64,000 nucleotides of DNA from Guyanagaster necrorhizus (GCF_019112545.1 NW_025064888.1:1181620-1245619); one strand, 5' to 3'; shown: positions 33,436-45,704, numbered from the stretch's first letter. Numbers and translations: made by a program. The notes: generated by a model from the sequence alone, not told the origin.

Positions 33436-34360
33436 ATGTTCACTCCTTCAGACACCTTGTATGACCACTCATTTCACGCAAAGGCCAATGCTCTACCTTC
33501 GGATGATGCTGGCCATCTTCAGGAGGATGCTGAAGACAAATACTACGAGACGCGATGTATCCTAGAGGGCAGGACGCGGCAAAATCAAGTAATGGGTTCC
33601 GATGCTGACTTGTCGAGGGACCTGCACGCGTTTGCAGCCTTGTTCAACCGTGCAAAGTGCGTGTTTGAATCAGCCCAAATTTTTTGAAAGGTCTGCTAAC
33701 CGGTCTCTGTTTTTTTTTTTTTAGCCGCGCGGAACCAGAATGTGAAGCTGCAGCTGTTACACAGCCAACCCAGCATGACATTCACAAAGCCTCCTACATC
33801 CAAAAGTGGCGCCAGGGAGTCAAGGAAAACGCGCGATGGGATATTTCTGTTCAGGCCCCCACCTCACCGTATGCTGCGCCACCCTGGTACTCTCCTTTGT
33901 AATTGACGACTGTTTTTTTTTAGGACGTTCATGTCCTTCCCAGGCTCCCCGGTAGCCGTCGTCAGCCCCGCCGCGTTAAATGTCACGTCCCTTCCTCCAT
34001 ACAAATTCAGCTCTGCCTCGGACGAAAAGCGCTATCCTTTTGGCAACCGTCGCGCTGCTACTGCGCAACTGGTTGAAGAGGAAGACTATGACCTTGACCT
34101 TCTACTCCAGCAGCACGAGGTGCAGACAGAAACGGAGGACGAAGATGTCGATGGGCGAACCGAGTCATCCATCGTACTTCAAGCGATCACCCCTCGTATG
34201 TGTCATCAATGCTTTAACTCTTTATTTAGTTCTCATTCAAGCACCAGCTCTCCGACCAGCTGACAACACTCTCAAGCTTAGCAATCAAATCCGTTGGATC
34301 CCATCTCGTTTGAAGTACACTCTTCTCTCGGCTAAGCGAAAATGCTTCTGGCGACGATGA
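33436..34360 (+). CDS. Hypothetical protein, four exons (251 aa)
   Basis: Exons 33436-33656, 33725-33868, 33924-34195 and 34242-34360 join with correct phases and canonical GT-AG borders (introns of 68, 55 and 46 nt, the first two with long T tracts before the acceptor). The product starts MFTPSDTLYDHSFHAK, is acidic in the middle (EEEDYDLDLLL, TETEDEDVDG) and ends in a basic tail (RLKYTLLSAKRKCFWRR). No signal peptide, membrane segment or known domain. A TATA box lies upstream. Charge layout suggests an intracellular, perhaps nuclear, protein, but this is only a guess. The consistent splicing makes it a credible gene of unknown function. Confidence 0.6.
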
Positions 34361-34698
34361 TCATCTTTCCCGTCCTTGTCGAATGCCACTTGTGCATTGA
34401 GATTCTTCTATCGCATCGTAAAATGGACATCACGAAACGGACATTTATTTGATACTTCAATGACTTACTCGTCCTTGGCACGACTTTCTTTAGCCTTTGC
34501 ATCTTCTTTTCTGTATCATCAAGTGATTGTATCTACTGCGCAAACATGTCTGTTTTCCTAACATGTGGAGCCTTTCTAAGAACAACCACGCCCCGGGACG
34601 CTGGACTGGATGAACTCTCATGATAATCATCTTCAGTTCCCCGTGCGACTACTTCTCCGGCGGCCCAAGGAAGGCACTGAAGCCATCACGAACCATCC

Positions 34699-35365
34699 TT
34701 GGGGAACGCCCAGACGGTACTGAAAAATCCGGCCTGGGCTTTCCATCAATCCATGCGTGTGCAGCTTACCCTTTCCCCAGCAAACATGCAAACGGTAATC
34801 TTGATGATGGGCGCAGACACTATTAATGCCACGACGAGTGTGATCTGGCAGTTCCCATCACTCAAGAGAGAGAACAACAGCTCCAGTTCCAGGGTTCGAT
34901 ACCGCGGTAAATGTACATGGAGTACTGCTGGTACGTATGTCAAACAGTGTCAATCAAAGCTGGCTATTCATGAACCCACGAAACACGCTCTGCATGAATG
35001 ACAATCACATTCACCGTTATTAATGAATCTCTGTAGAGGTGGCGGCGCTCGAGGACGCCCGTACGTATACAAATCTCTTCGTTCCGATCGATACCTGTGG
35101 GTTCGGGGTTGGCAACAGGAAGAACAGATATGCACATCTGGGCGCAGATTCTGGGAAGTTCACTACGAGTCAGGGAAGATGACGAGCGCTGAAAACAGTG
35201 CGTATGTAATTCTTCGTCAAAGACAATGTACCGGAGACTTCTTCAAAGATCATCACCTCGGGGTCGGGCAGCTCAATTGTTTCATGCGCTACTGTGCAGA
35301 GCTGGGTGAACTGTCAGAAGTTGCAGCCCCTTCAACACAACGACAACATACTGTTCGGCCACTGA
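34699..35365 (+). CDS. Possible small surface or secreted protein, probably fragmentary
   Basis: Two blocks join across an intron (donor gtacgt after GKCTWSTA near 34930, acceptor ctgtag before 35037): block one reads FHQSMRVQLTLSP and NATTSVIWQFPSL with N-glycosylation-type sites, block two reads EDARTYTNLFVPIDTCGFG up to a TGA. A third block further down (FVKDNVPETSSKII, then SGSGSSIVSC) is also coding-like and ends at 35363-35365, but I could not splice it on. No signal peptide was found because the true start is unclear. Family not recognised. Could be a real gene with unresolved exons or a relic. Confidence 0.27.
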
Positions 35366-35527
35366 TGGCAGGTATTCAACAAATGGATTAGTGAATGATA
35401 GTACGAAAGTAAGGCTACACTCTGGTTATTAACATAAATAACATCCTTTGACGAGCTACGGAATTTCAAAATTGACTTTCTTGGCGCAAAATCGTTAGAG
35501 ATAAGTGCGTCAACGAACAGAACTCAC

Positions 35528-36752
35528 TCAAGAGTGATCCACCTCCATCAAATTGCTCTCTGGCTCCACAGGCTCTCTTGGCTCCTGCGTCGGCGATACT
35601 TGTCGCTTTTGGCTAGCATGCGGTGGCATAGGCGGTATCACGTGTGTGACAGGAGACCTCGGTCCAACAGCCTGAGGCGGAGGTCGAACATCCTGCTTTT
35701 TCGAACGACGAGACGCATTGAAATGGTTACATTTCGGACAAACGTATTCTGAAGCATAGCATTTCATGTTAGAATAATAATCACCCAGCAAAGAATATGA
35801 AACCCACGAGTATCTTCCCAGACACTCTCTTTGACTAGGCCGTTGTGGGCGAAGCATTGCTCGCAGATTAATGCAAACCGTGCTTGGTCGTCGTCTCCAA
35901 GGACGGCATCGGCGAGTTTGTCGTACCACTGTTTCCGTGAAGGACCAGGGGGAGGCTGGGGAGACGCTAAGGAACTTTTCAGAGATGCCAGGGTAGGAGG
36001 GAAAGGAGAGACATACCGATAGCTCGGTTTTGGGGTGTGTTCAATGCGGAAGACTCAGCATTACTGATGGGTCGCGTGGGGGTACTGGGCGACCCTTGAG
36101 GCTGGGCAACGATCCTTTGGCGAAGAGGAGATGATGCGGGCGAATTTTCATCGTAGCGTTGCAGCAGTTCCCATGTGGAGTAGTAATTGGTCTTCTTCTT
36201 GATCTCCTCTACTTTCGTCCGTCGCTCCTTCATTAAATTTTGTAACGTTTTCTCTGCACCGGAGATGAGCTCGCCATGGCATTGTAGATATTAACACATG
36301 AACATGCCTTCTGCATCGCCTTTACGAGTATACCAAATTTGCACAATTCGCCTGATGAACAAGATGCTGTTGAATCATGAGCGACGCTCGTATATAGGGC
36401 AATTCAAATACGCACATGATGGGACCAACGACAACCGGTAACCCTTTCACTGCCTTTTCCACTCTCAAATTCTGGTAATATCCAGAGAGACTTGGCAAGG
36501 CTCCTGTATACCACAAAGTGACATAGACGACCCATGCCACAAACGTATACAGCGTCACTAACAGTGTCGACCGACGTTCACGAAGTCGTATGTCCGCAAG
36601 ATTGGTCTGGCGTTTCTGGATGTCTACAGCCAACAAAGATAGGACTGTCTCGTAGTCATCCTCTGTATTCTAGCGGAGGCAATGTCAACGAATTATCCCA
36701 ATACAGCGATACCACGGCACACCTTTCGGAAAAAGGAGAATAAAAATGACAT
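35528..36752 (-). CDS. LNP1: Lunapark family ER-junction protein
   Basis: Stabilises three-way junctions of the tubular endoplasmic reticulum. Six exons: 36752-36723, 36669-36416, 36351-36308, 36253-36017, 35966-35808, 35748-35528, product 314 aa. Order of features: short head (MSFLFSFFRK), cytosolic coiled coil (DIQKRQTNLADIRLRERRS), two membrane spans (TLLVTLYTFVAWVVYVTLWY and the segment after VKGLPVVVGPIM), second coiled coil (EEKTLQNLMKERRTKVEEIK), linker, and the lunapark zinc ribbon with paired cysteines (CEQCFAHNGL and CPKCNHFN). The C-terminal tail is Pro/Gln-rich. Intron 3 (36307-36254) has a GC donor (AAG followed by gcatgt), the only way to keep the coiled-coil frame. All phases close, so the gene is probably functional. 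Confidence 0.9.
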
Positions 36753-39079
36753 TTCTGCGCCGCACAGCCGACCTTCGCGTGAAGATGGGGCACGTTGAAT
36801 GGTAAGGAGCGTGCCAAGGCGGTGACGACAGCGATCGTGTTCACCGTCTCGTCACTTCCGCGTGACAGATGTGACATGTTTTACGATCACCTGATCACAT
36901 CACTAGAACTCTTCCAATGACTCGTTCCTTGATTCAGATTGTCCGATTTTACTAGTTCCTCCAAGGGATACCGCGATGTGGTACACGGCGAGGTGGGTCT
37001 ACGTGCCTCGTGTTATTTATTCCTGTGCTGACGTCTGCAGGTGACTAGTAAATGTGCACTGCCTCCATCAGGTCGCGCCTTGGTAGAGGGGCAGACGTGG
37101 CATACACAGCGAAGTCTGCATTTCATCTCATATTGTAATTCTGGTAAGATATTTTCCCAATATTTTGCTGCTTTCAGGTATTGTTGATTTGTTCCCTTCA
37201 TTTTACTTACTGGGCAACCCTGGTTAGAACTTAGGCGCCGAAGTGGGTACCGATACCTAGGTTCATTCGAAGGTGATCCCTGTATATACGTTCAATCACC
37301 GATTGTCAGTAATTATCGACTTGATCGCAAGGCAAGAACTGCGAGAAGAGTACTCCCATACGATCCCGAGTTATGTGGTTCACCCCGTTCGTAGCATGGG
37401 AATGGAACCCGACTTACAACAAAATATCCTACATTCAGTTCAAACCAAACGACCTTCTGGCATGGTCTGATCCATTCGAGGAACTGACAAGTCAATACCG
37501 CTCAGTTGTCCAATCCGGTTCTCAAAGTTGAAGTTCGGCTCCGTCTGTCTCTGTCTCAGCCCCAATAGTCCAACCTTGTTGTCCTTTGTCGTCTTATGGT
37601 CAGCCTCAACGATTCAACTCCACGCGGTACATTCCATAATGTTTCATACTATAGCATGTTCGCCACACCAACTCTACATTTCCTCCGTTCGTTCCTCCCC
37701 ACCGGGCTCGATATCCTCCTTCCTTCCGTGAAGTGCGGGTCAGGATTCTCATACATCCGAGGAAAATCGCGGCATCAATCGACGCGGATCCTGGTTACAG
37801 ATGACCTCCCCCCTATGGCTCCTTCCGGTCCGAGAAATATTAACTTTGCCAACTTGTACCACTTTAGCCGATGATCATCTCCAAAAACCGATGGGGCCTG
37901 AGTCGGGTTTCCCCTTATCATTTATGGACCAGGAAGAATCACGTTCCTGCGCCACAGAAGGACCTCGAGCTTATGCTGACAGATCTTACAATGGCTACTC
38001 CTTGGTACATAATGATGTACGACCAGAAACGGTCTTCATCCTGTTCGGTCTTTCTTGCAGGAACCATTCAGCGGCGGCACCGCAATGGTGAAAGGCTGTC
38101 TTACGGATTCTTAGCCTGAAATCCGCTGTCCATGTCGTATTGTTTTAGAAAAATTTTGACCAGCGGGGTCCAGACTGTCGTTCCGCGTGTAGTTCAAGTT
38201 ACGCACTGCCTGACGCTTTACTCCTACCTCGGTAAGTTTCTTTATGTCCGGGTTTTACCTCTGGAAGGCGGTATTTCAGTTCATCTGTTGTCCTAGAGAC
38301 AACGTATCAAGGTACCAAAAGATGTCACAAGAAATTGTTATCCACCCCGCTTGCGCGAATCATGATATGGCTGATAAAGTGCTTGCAATCCAGCGTGAGT
38401 GGCAATTGATTTTGATGTTTCCAAACATTGGATCAGCGCCCAGGGCCTTTTGCTGATCCACGCCTATACATATCGACCAGCATAGTTTGGACATTGTTCC
38501 CCTAACTGAACAATCTTTTTCTAAAGAAGCTTCGTATTATTTCACAGTTTTCTGCAGCTTCACAGAGCTGTGCTATTGATGCATGTGCTTCTTTTGGGGG
38601 GGTTACTCATAATTACTTCAGGTACCCATTTAAAGCTCGAAATTCTTATGTTACCTCATTCGGATGACAATCCCCCTGACATTGACAGTTGTATAGCTCC
38701 TGACAAACAACCCATGGATCCAGTCTCCTTCACGAGGGGGCAGCCCACGCCTCCCAAGATAGTATTCGCAAACTTCCGCCCATGTCGGCCGTGTTGCTCA
38801 ATTTACGTAAACCAGGGCCTTGGCCATTTTCGGCGCTTGTTAACATCACATCAATCGGAAACCTGATACAAGCAAGGGTTGGCTGACTCGGCCTTAGATC
38901 TCCCAAAGATCATGCCGCCTTTAAAAGCATCGAGGGAACGACTGCTCTACTCCCTTTCGATCTTGAATCATCATCAAACCCATTATCTTCGTCGATTGCA
39001 CCTCCACCGGTCCCCTCTTATACCCCACATCTTCACCAGGGTCCATTCAACGCACGTCGCTTAATCTCGATTTGGACAC
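36753..39079. other. Long stretch of decayed or unidentified sequence
   Basis: No complete gene. A clean 52-aa plus frame at 37373-37531 (MWFTPFVAWEWNPTYNKISY, then DPFEELTSQYRSVV) and a second coding-like frame near 37871-38119 (GLSRVSPYHLWTRKNH, LELMLTDLTMATPW) probably belong to one decayed gene of unknown family. The rest is featureless. The right end leads into the GATA factor promoter. Confidence 0.35.
37373..37531 (+). pseudogene. Coding-like ORF of unknown family (52 aa), probably a relic
   Basis: Starts ATG 37373 and ends TGA 37529-37531. Aromatic-rich (WFTPFVAWEWNP) and unlike chance translation; competing frames are poorer. A related-looking block on the same strand begins about 340 bp downstream, but stops intervene. 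Likely fragments of one dead gene. Confidence 0.3.
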
Positions 39080-39087
39080 TATTTAAA
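39080..39087 (+). promoter_or_regulatory. TATA-like element of the GATA factor gene
   Basis: TATTTAAA about 73 bp upstream of the ATG at 39160, followed by a CT-rich tract (39112-39158) of the kind found just before fungal start codons. Confidence 0.45.
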
Positions 39088-39159
39088 CGCCAACAATAAC
39101 ACGTTTATCTATCCGCTCCCGTCTCTTGCTTCTGGTCGCCTTTTTCCTTTTCCCTCGTC

Positions 39160-40253
39160 ATGTACCCCAACATGAATCATACCCTACTTTATCGACCCGA
39201 GGAAGAGTTTTCGGATATGGAACTCTCATCTTACCCTGGAATCGATTTATACCCTGGTAGCGCGTCAGATCATTCAGAGAGCTCCCCCAGTGCGTGGGTG
39301 TATGGTACGTCTTTTTCCTTTTCCCATTCTTTCTTTCTTTTAACATCCCTCTAGACGACGTTCTTCAATACTCCCGCAACTCCCCCTCACCCCCTGTCCT
39401 CTCCCGCCATCCAGGCCACTTCGAGCACTGCAACGCGCGTCCCTTGGCTAACGGCATAAACATGCCTAACGGTCCCCTTTCTGGAAGCGCCTGGTCCCAC
39501 AATGTGGGCTACCATCCAGACGCCGCCAACTCGACCCTTACGGAAGAATATCCCCTCTATGGACGTCGCTTGCCTTCGCACAGGTCGGGAGGCGGTGTCA
39601 ATTGGACCACGACACCAAACCACCTTACCATTGACCCATCCCAATGGGCGCCTGTTTCGGAGCCAACGTACGAGTCGCAGTCGTGGGATAGCTTGGGACT
39701 CTCTTCTTCCCTAATAACGGACCCTGTGGAGGTGAAACCCGACTTGGCGTTCCTTCGAATGCAGCGAGCGATGAATGCGCCCATTTCCCCTTCCCCTACT
39801 CCTTCCCCCCCCTCACCGGGCATCAAAACGCCCACTATACCCTCAGGACGCAGGCCGGTCGACGCCGCCGGCGCGAAACAAAAGTCATGTTCCCATTGCC
39901 ACGCGACGACTACCCCCCTCTGGCGCCGAGAACCAGTCACGCTCAAGCCGCTCTGCAACGCTTGTGGTCTCTACCTTCAGCAGCGCAACAAGTTGAGACC
40001 ACAGGAGCTCATTGACGCGGATTTGGATGACGGCAGCGAGGAGTCAGACAAGGACGCGACCGGACCGGAGTGCAGCCATTGCCACACGCGAAATACTTCG
40101 GTATGGCGACGGAGCAAGACGGGGGAACAGCTGTGCAATGCCTGTGGAGTGTATCTGCGTCTGAGGGGAAGGGATAGGCCGTTGTCGCTGAAACGGAATA
40201 AGATCAAGCCTCGCTCGAAACATCGGGATTCAGGGTCGATCTCGCCAAAGTGA
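39160..40253 (+). CDS. GATA-type transcription factor with two zinc fingers
   Basis: Nuclear DNA-binding regulator. Two exons (39160-39304 and 39355-40253; 50-nt intron, phase 1) give 347 aa. The N-terminal two thirds are Ser/Pro-rich and disordered. Finger 1 (about residues 224-249): C-SH-C, 18 residues, C-NA-C, core TPLWRREP. Finger 2 (about 284-308): C-SH-C, 17 residues, C-NA-C, core TSVWRRSK. Each is followed by the basic block (LYLQQRNKLRPQ; VYLRLRGRDRPLSLKRNKIK). Loops of 18 and 17 residues in one protein are mixed. There is no Cys-rich segment between the fingers, so it is not of the iron-responsive Fep1/Urbs1/SRE type; the regulated pathway (nitrogen, light, development) cannot be told. 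The acidic spacer (DADLDDGSEESDKD) may be an activation or hinge region. Intact. Confidence 0.88.
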
Positions 40254-40412
40254 AAACGATTATATTATTCAAATTCAAATGTATTCACTTGGTTTCTGGC
40301 CAAGAACGCTTTAACTACTTGCTACGTCTGGTACTTGTAATATGTTATTGTGCCGTCGGTTGCTGCTAGCTACGATGGAGAGACTATACGGTTATGTCAT
40401 CTGTGGTAGATA
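40254..40412. other. 3' flank of the GATA factor gene
   Basis: Short AT-rich flank; nothing else seen. Confidence 0.4.
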
Positions 40413-41203
40413 CTATGATTGCACCGCGTTCTCCGGCCTATGAATGGATTTTCCCATGGATTCGGAAAGTTGCACTGTGTAGACCAGAAACGGCTTAAAC
40501 AATTGCATCACGACCCCCATCACCCACGACTGCCAATCAACTAGAGCTGGAGACCGTGGGCGGATCATGGGCTGTATGCGGACGGTTAGATAACCACTGG
40601 AGGATCTAGGCACGGTCCACCTTGTGGACTGTGACAACGGTGAGAGTTGCAAGTGTCGGGTTGTAACAAATTGAGGAAAAATTTGAAGGACGGGATCCAT
40701 CGCGTTGGGTCACATGGTCAAGCGGGATTTACAACGGATTCAAATATTGAAGATCCAGACTAAAGCTGCTAGAGGCTAGCCGCGGTAAGGGACAGTGGCG
40801 GCCACGGTACATATAACCCGTGTCTCCGACAATGTCAGGATAGCACAATGCCAGAAGATATCTAAAAATGCTTTGACAGATCAGGGGGAGGAAGACGGAG
40901 ACGGATCCACACGCAATTTCAAAGGTGTAGGATGCACCCCTCTCTTGCATGAAGGGGGCACTGAGTCTCCTCAATCTGTCAATTAGGACCCGAAACATTG
41001 TACATCCGCCGATCACGAGTGCTGGAACTTTAATGAAACTATCGCACGCGTAGATATTGCAAGTCGCGGACAACCAGCCATGGAGAATGATGCCAACTTG
41101 TAATGATCGTACTACACAAATTAGCGTTGATTCGGGTGTCGCGTTCGTAAAGTCTATGGGCGGCGCGTTCTTGGTGGTAACAGTCTCGACGGTTACAAGA
41201 TTT
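40413..41203 (-). CDS. Possible membrane protein, boundaries unresolved
   Basis: A minus-strand frame is open from about 41203 to 40729 (157 codons). It reads IDFTNATPESTLICVVRSL, GIILHGWLSATCNIY, VPALVIGGCTMFRVLIDRL and ACGSVSVFLPLICQSIF, with two or three hydrophobic stretches. A second frame, 40700-40413, follows with VMGVVMQLFKPFLVYTVQL. They could be exons of one multi-pass protein. No start methionine with context, no recognised family. The upstream in-frame stop lies directly before residue one, so an earlier exon would be needed. Confidence 0.27.
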
Positions 41204-42045
41204 TACCGGAGTAGACGTCATGTCGACATTTTACCACCAGAGATATGAGCTCAACATGGCGGGCGCTGTAGAAGCGACCGGTGATAACACCCTGATCCCT
41301 GTCCCCACTTGTCATCAAAGCGATTATCAACATCTAAGGCAAAAATAGGAATTAAGGAAGAAGCATTCGAAGCATCATGATCCTCAATAGAGCAGTTTCA
41401 TACGGATCACCACAGATAGTAGAAAATCCTTCTTGCACGATCACAGAAGAAGCCGTCATTTTACCACGGACTGTTCTCGGACGGTATAGCCAAGTCATAT
41501 TCGTGCGAAGGAGGTGGAGATACCTCCGAGCCTAGTGGAGATTGATAATTAGGAGAAAGATATTTTTATGCAAGTGGCGGAAGACCATCACTTGTGGCTT
41601 GCCCCCACTCTAGGAAGGATGAAACAACAGGAAACACAAACCAGAAGAAATACCGGCATTCATCTGTAGCTGGATTTTGACTTGTGGGCGCCTATATGCG
41701 AAATGCGCAGCGCCAGATGTCGGCCTCGGCGCGATCTCGAGCGATTTGCTGTAAACGAGCTAAAATAAGGATAAGGAACGGCTCAAAGCCCACAGCCGCC
41801 ACATCCAGCGGCTCCGCGTTCGGCCAGCTCCTTAGCTAGGGCTCCTGAGGACAGCATATATGGAATTTAGTCGGCGTCAGGTGAAAGCGGGCGGCCGCGT
41901 TGGAATCGGAGATCAAAAGCGGCGTCTAAAACAGGAAAGAGTGCATCGGTGGTTCGAATCTGGCTGCGATGATCTTTTCTTGACGTCATGTCCGACGACC
42001 TCTCTGCCTTTCTTCCTCTCATCGTCGTCGGTGGCGACGTAGCGA
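41204..42045. other. Stretch without a supported gene
   Basis: No frame of note. At 41948-41958 the string ggttcgaatct resembles a tRNA B box, but no acceptor or D stem pairs with it. Confidence 0.4.
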
Positions 42046-44780
42046 CTCTCTCGTTCTGAAGAATGTCAACTTCTCGGCGGCTCTGTTGGCGGTGCTCAGT
42101 GTACCACCACTAATACACAGCTCAAAGTCAACAAGGCAGCGGAAATAGTTGCTGCCCTGAAGAACGGGAAGTATCCATCTCAGGACCAACTGGACAGCGT
42201 CTTGCGCTAGTTTCTAAAATCGGATGTTCTGCGCGAATCTCGGTATACTGCTACGCGGACAAGTGGGCAGGGTCAAAGGATCATCCACGACGTCCGTCAG
42301 CTGTGCACAGTATTATTAGCTTTTAGAGTGGAACAGGATGGCAAGTGGTTTTTTTTTGTTTTCGAATGATTCATTTCATTGTGATTGATTATTTATTTAC
42401 CTAACGTACAGGCGATGATAGATTGCGGGACCTTCTGTTCCGCACCAATACGTTCTCGCCAATACATTTCTGAGGCCGCTAGATTCCTAATGATATTGAA
42501 GGAGGTGAAAAGGCAGTTAAGGTAGTTTTGCATCAAGGTGTGGCTTTTTTGTTATCCTTGAATCGGCTATATATCAATTCTTTAGTTCCGCTTCCGCAAG
42601 ATCTGGCACACGATTTGTATCAATTCATCGATACAGCCAAGTCATTTATGGCGCTTCTCCTCACATCGACTGCCGTTCAGACTGTTGTCACAAATACCAT
42701 AATCCTAGTTCAGGAAGTCATCACCGAGTTTGCTGGCAGCGTCAGTGATGTTCCACGACAAGTTCAAGGCGTCGCTGAAGGCGTAGAAAAGAAATTGGAC
42801 GCCGAGGTCGACGTGCCCCCGTATCCAACATCGCGCATATACCCACTCAGCTCCAAGCGGCGGTTAAGGAAGGGACAGATAGCACGACCGTGCCTTTGCG
42901 CAGAATACAACGCCCAAGTATTCAGCGGACGACTAAATTAACACTCCGCACCTCTGCTCCGATGATGCCCAGACGCCAGACGGATTCCGCTGCAGAGGGA
43001 ATTCAAGCAGTAAGTTTCAATTACGACAACAATGCCTGTTTAATGTCAGTGCGTAGATATTGGCTGAAGCCCATCGAGATGCACGTTATATCGCAGCCCT
43101 AAAGGTCCTTCTCTCACTGTTTGAGAAGTGCCTCTCCATTCATTTGGCTGTACCTGGGGGACATGCTGTCGTAGCCCAGTGCTCCGTCCCACAGGTTCAA
43201 GTCCATCGCGCTGCAGACGCTAAGACTTTGCTTCAACGTTTGGTGTCAGGAAAATCTCTAGATCCGCTCTGCGCCTCATTCAACAACCTCGTGGCCGCTG
43301 TCGCATCTGTCCCGCGTGAAGACCATGCGGTCGTTCAACTTCATGCTTACTTTACGGAGCTCAGAGGGTGCCTGGCGCTTGGTTCTTCAGATCCCTCCTG
43401 TGTCAAATCAAACAGGTGTAAAATGGATATCTCGCAGATGATCCATTGCGGCCGAATCATTCTGAAGGCAGCACATAGAGCTGAGCCCAGGCCTTCATAG
43501 CATCTCTGCCTGAAGACCATACTACCGTCCGACTACTTCGTATCTTGACGACTCTTTCAACGGACATTCATGATTATCTATCATCCGTTCGTTCACCCCT
43601 CCGCAAGAGGCGCACTTTACTTTTCGGAAGCGATCTGGAACGACGTCGTCGTCGTCGTGGTCGCCATGAACGCATTGCATTCTTCTCGCTCATGCGGACC
43701 ATATTTAAGCCTGATGGAGCGGTGATCATTCCAACGTGAAATTGGATGTGAGCAGTCGACGGTCGACTAATGAGAGTGTCTTTAGCTGATGACGCTCGGG
43801 ATGAAGGATGGATGGTCTGCTAATGTTGGGGGCGATCCAGAGAGTGGATGTGCCAAATTGGCTTTACTCCTGGGCTCAACCATTCATTGTCAAAAGATGG
43901 AGCGAGTTGCACATTGACTTTGCTACTGCGACAGGACCGGAAAACATGACTGCCGTCACGTCTTCGAACAAGGTTAATATTCATATCGACGGCGTTTTTG
44001 CGGGAGCGATACATAGTGTTTGGACGATCTGGGGGTATTCCTTCATTGGGGCACGAAGATGAGGGTGTATTAGGCCTTGACTTTGGGTTGGGTGGGCTTG
44101 GCGGGGCCATCATCGGCATATTACTCGTGCTTGGCACTCAGACTGTCAGAGAGAGTCAGGTCGACTTCACCATCGCCAGTGTCTCCATGAGTTCACCCCC
44201 TTGATGGATTTGAAACACTGGATTTTGATTTTGAATGAGCCTGCTTACGCAGATCATCCTGCCTCTGGTCAAGTGGTTCGTACGAAGGGAGCTAAGAGAA
44301 GGTTGGTGGAACAATGGCAATCAATGGCTTGGCTTGGCTTGGCTTGGCTCATGACCTGCACGCTGTCCAAGGTGAAACGCAAAAAAGGACGCGGCGGACA
44401 ATCATGGTGGACTGCTATCATGAACGTAATAGCTTCGGGACAGCTGTTTGGCAGATCCCCCCAGCTGACAGACCAGATGTGCGTACTGAGTCAACGGTAT
44501 CGTTTTCACAGGCGTTCAAATTCAGCGCGTGGAAGCAGACACTGGTGGCGAGTTTCAATCGATGCGCACGTCGTTTCGGAAGTTTCAGACCAGGTTATCC
44601 ACTAGCATGCGGAGGAGCGACCCGTGGATGTGGAGCAACGAGTGAGAGAAGAAGTCGATGCTGTCGGGGAATTGATTGATAGTAACCGGAGACAAACTTG
44701 CGCACGTGCGGAGAGTAGGGGAAAGGTGGGTATCGGCGCCGGATGGAGGATGGGAGAAGTCACCCGTTCGGAGTGTAGTA
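42046..44780 (+). pseudogene. HAM1-domain protein (HAM1_N/HAM1_C type), decayed
   Basis: Large fungal lipid-droplet/hyphal-fusion-associated family, here broken. In order: AAEIVAALKNGKYPSQDQLD with a TAG at 42208-42210, then IIHDVRQLCTVLLAFRVEQ, DDRLRDLLFRTNTF, SFMALLLTSTAVQTVV and VQGVAEGVEKKLDAEVDV, then AKTLLQRLVSGKSLDPLCAS with LHAYFTELRGCL, then the C-terminal block HEDEGVLGLDFGLGG and KHWIL, and at the end DVEQRVREEVDAVGELID. This sequence of motifs (GK.PS.DQL, ADAK.LLERF, DEGVL.LD.GLGG, SRHWI) is what I know from long agaricomycete HAM1 proteins. Frames change several times without good introns, and conserved parts between the N- and C-terminal domains are missing or garbled. I judge it a pseudogene, although some frame changes could be introns. 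Confidence 0.55.
44326..44350. repeat. Simple repeat (GGCTT)n
   Basis: Five tandem copies of ggctt/ggctc inside the decayed HAM1 gene. Confidence 0.8.
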
Positions 44781-45704
44781 GGGAACGCCGTGCGGGGGAG
44801 GAGGCCTCCCTGAGACGATGTGCACGCAGCCCGAGGGGGGATCTGAATTGCCGGGCGAGGTACTGGATAAAACGTGTGTGGGTTTAGGTCCAGGGTCGCG
44901 CCGCTAGGATAGTTCTGCTCACTAGGACCGCAGGGCCCACCCTGCGGGTCGGGATTCAAGAACCCAAATAATGGAGACTTCTGAAACTTTATAGACAGCA
45001 GGGATTATATCGGAGGGGACATTAGTATTGAGTTGGAATCAAACCCTGATGTCTGTTTTTGCAACCGGTCATTCATATAATTACTGGTAAATTACTGCCA
45101 CCTTTCAGGGCAGGGGTGTTTTAGTTTCTAAAAAAAACCTCGCCCACCCTGGGAAAATGTTGCTGATTATTACTAATAGCAATAGTTCTTCGCTCACGCT
45201 GACATGAACAGACTTGCAGGTAAATATTGGTACCTATGTGAATACCATTTCTTGATAGCTATATTTAGTGATACAAAAAAAAGACAGAACAGGACAGATG
45301 TGGTGGTCGGCGATTCTGGGAAACATAAACATAACGGGGAGGGATTCTGCTATCGGAAGACTGGTTTATTCGGATGCGAAAATGGGAGACTAGTTGATAT
45401 TCTTCAAAGCTTCGAGCGGGGTTTTCAGACGACTGGGATCAAGTTCTTCATCTGAACAGGACTTGCCGGAAGACCTGGTGGATGAGACGGAACTGGGCCT
45501 TTATAGATACTATTGGCTAACAGTTTACCAGACAAGGATGCATCTTCAAGCCGTGCGAAGATGGTTTTGGTTAAACGAATAACGTCGCACAAGAATGTCA
45601 CCTACAATGCCTGTGCCTGTTAGATGAATGTCCTAGGGCCGCTAGCAGGACCCAGTCATCGACTAGGACGATTAAAAAAAGTGACGCAGAACAAAAAGAA
45701 ATAT
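44781..45704. other. Stretch without a supported gene
   Basis: Frames at 45204-45455 and 45394-45582 (plus) have no recognised content. A GC-rich near-palindrome (cgcagggcccaccctgcg) lies near 44928-44945. This is the left flank of the transposon island. Confidence 0.35.

Noticed and set aside
41948..41958. tRNA B-box-like string ggttcgaatct
   Set aside because: Flanking bases do not form a T stem, and no D arm or acceptor stem fits.
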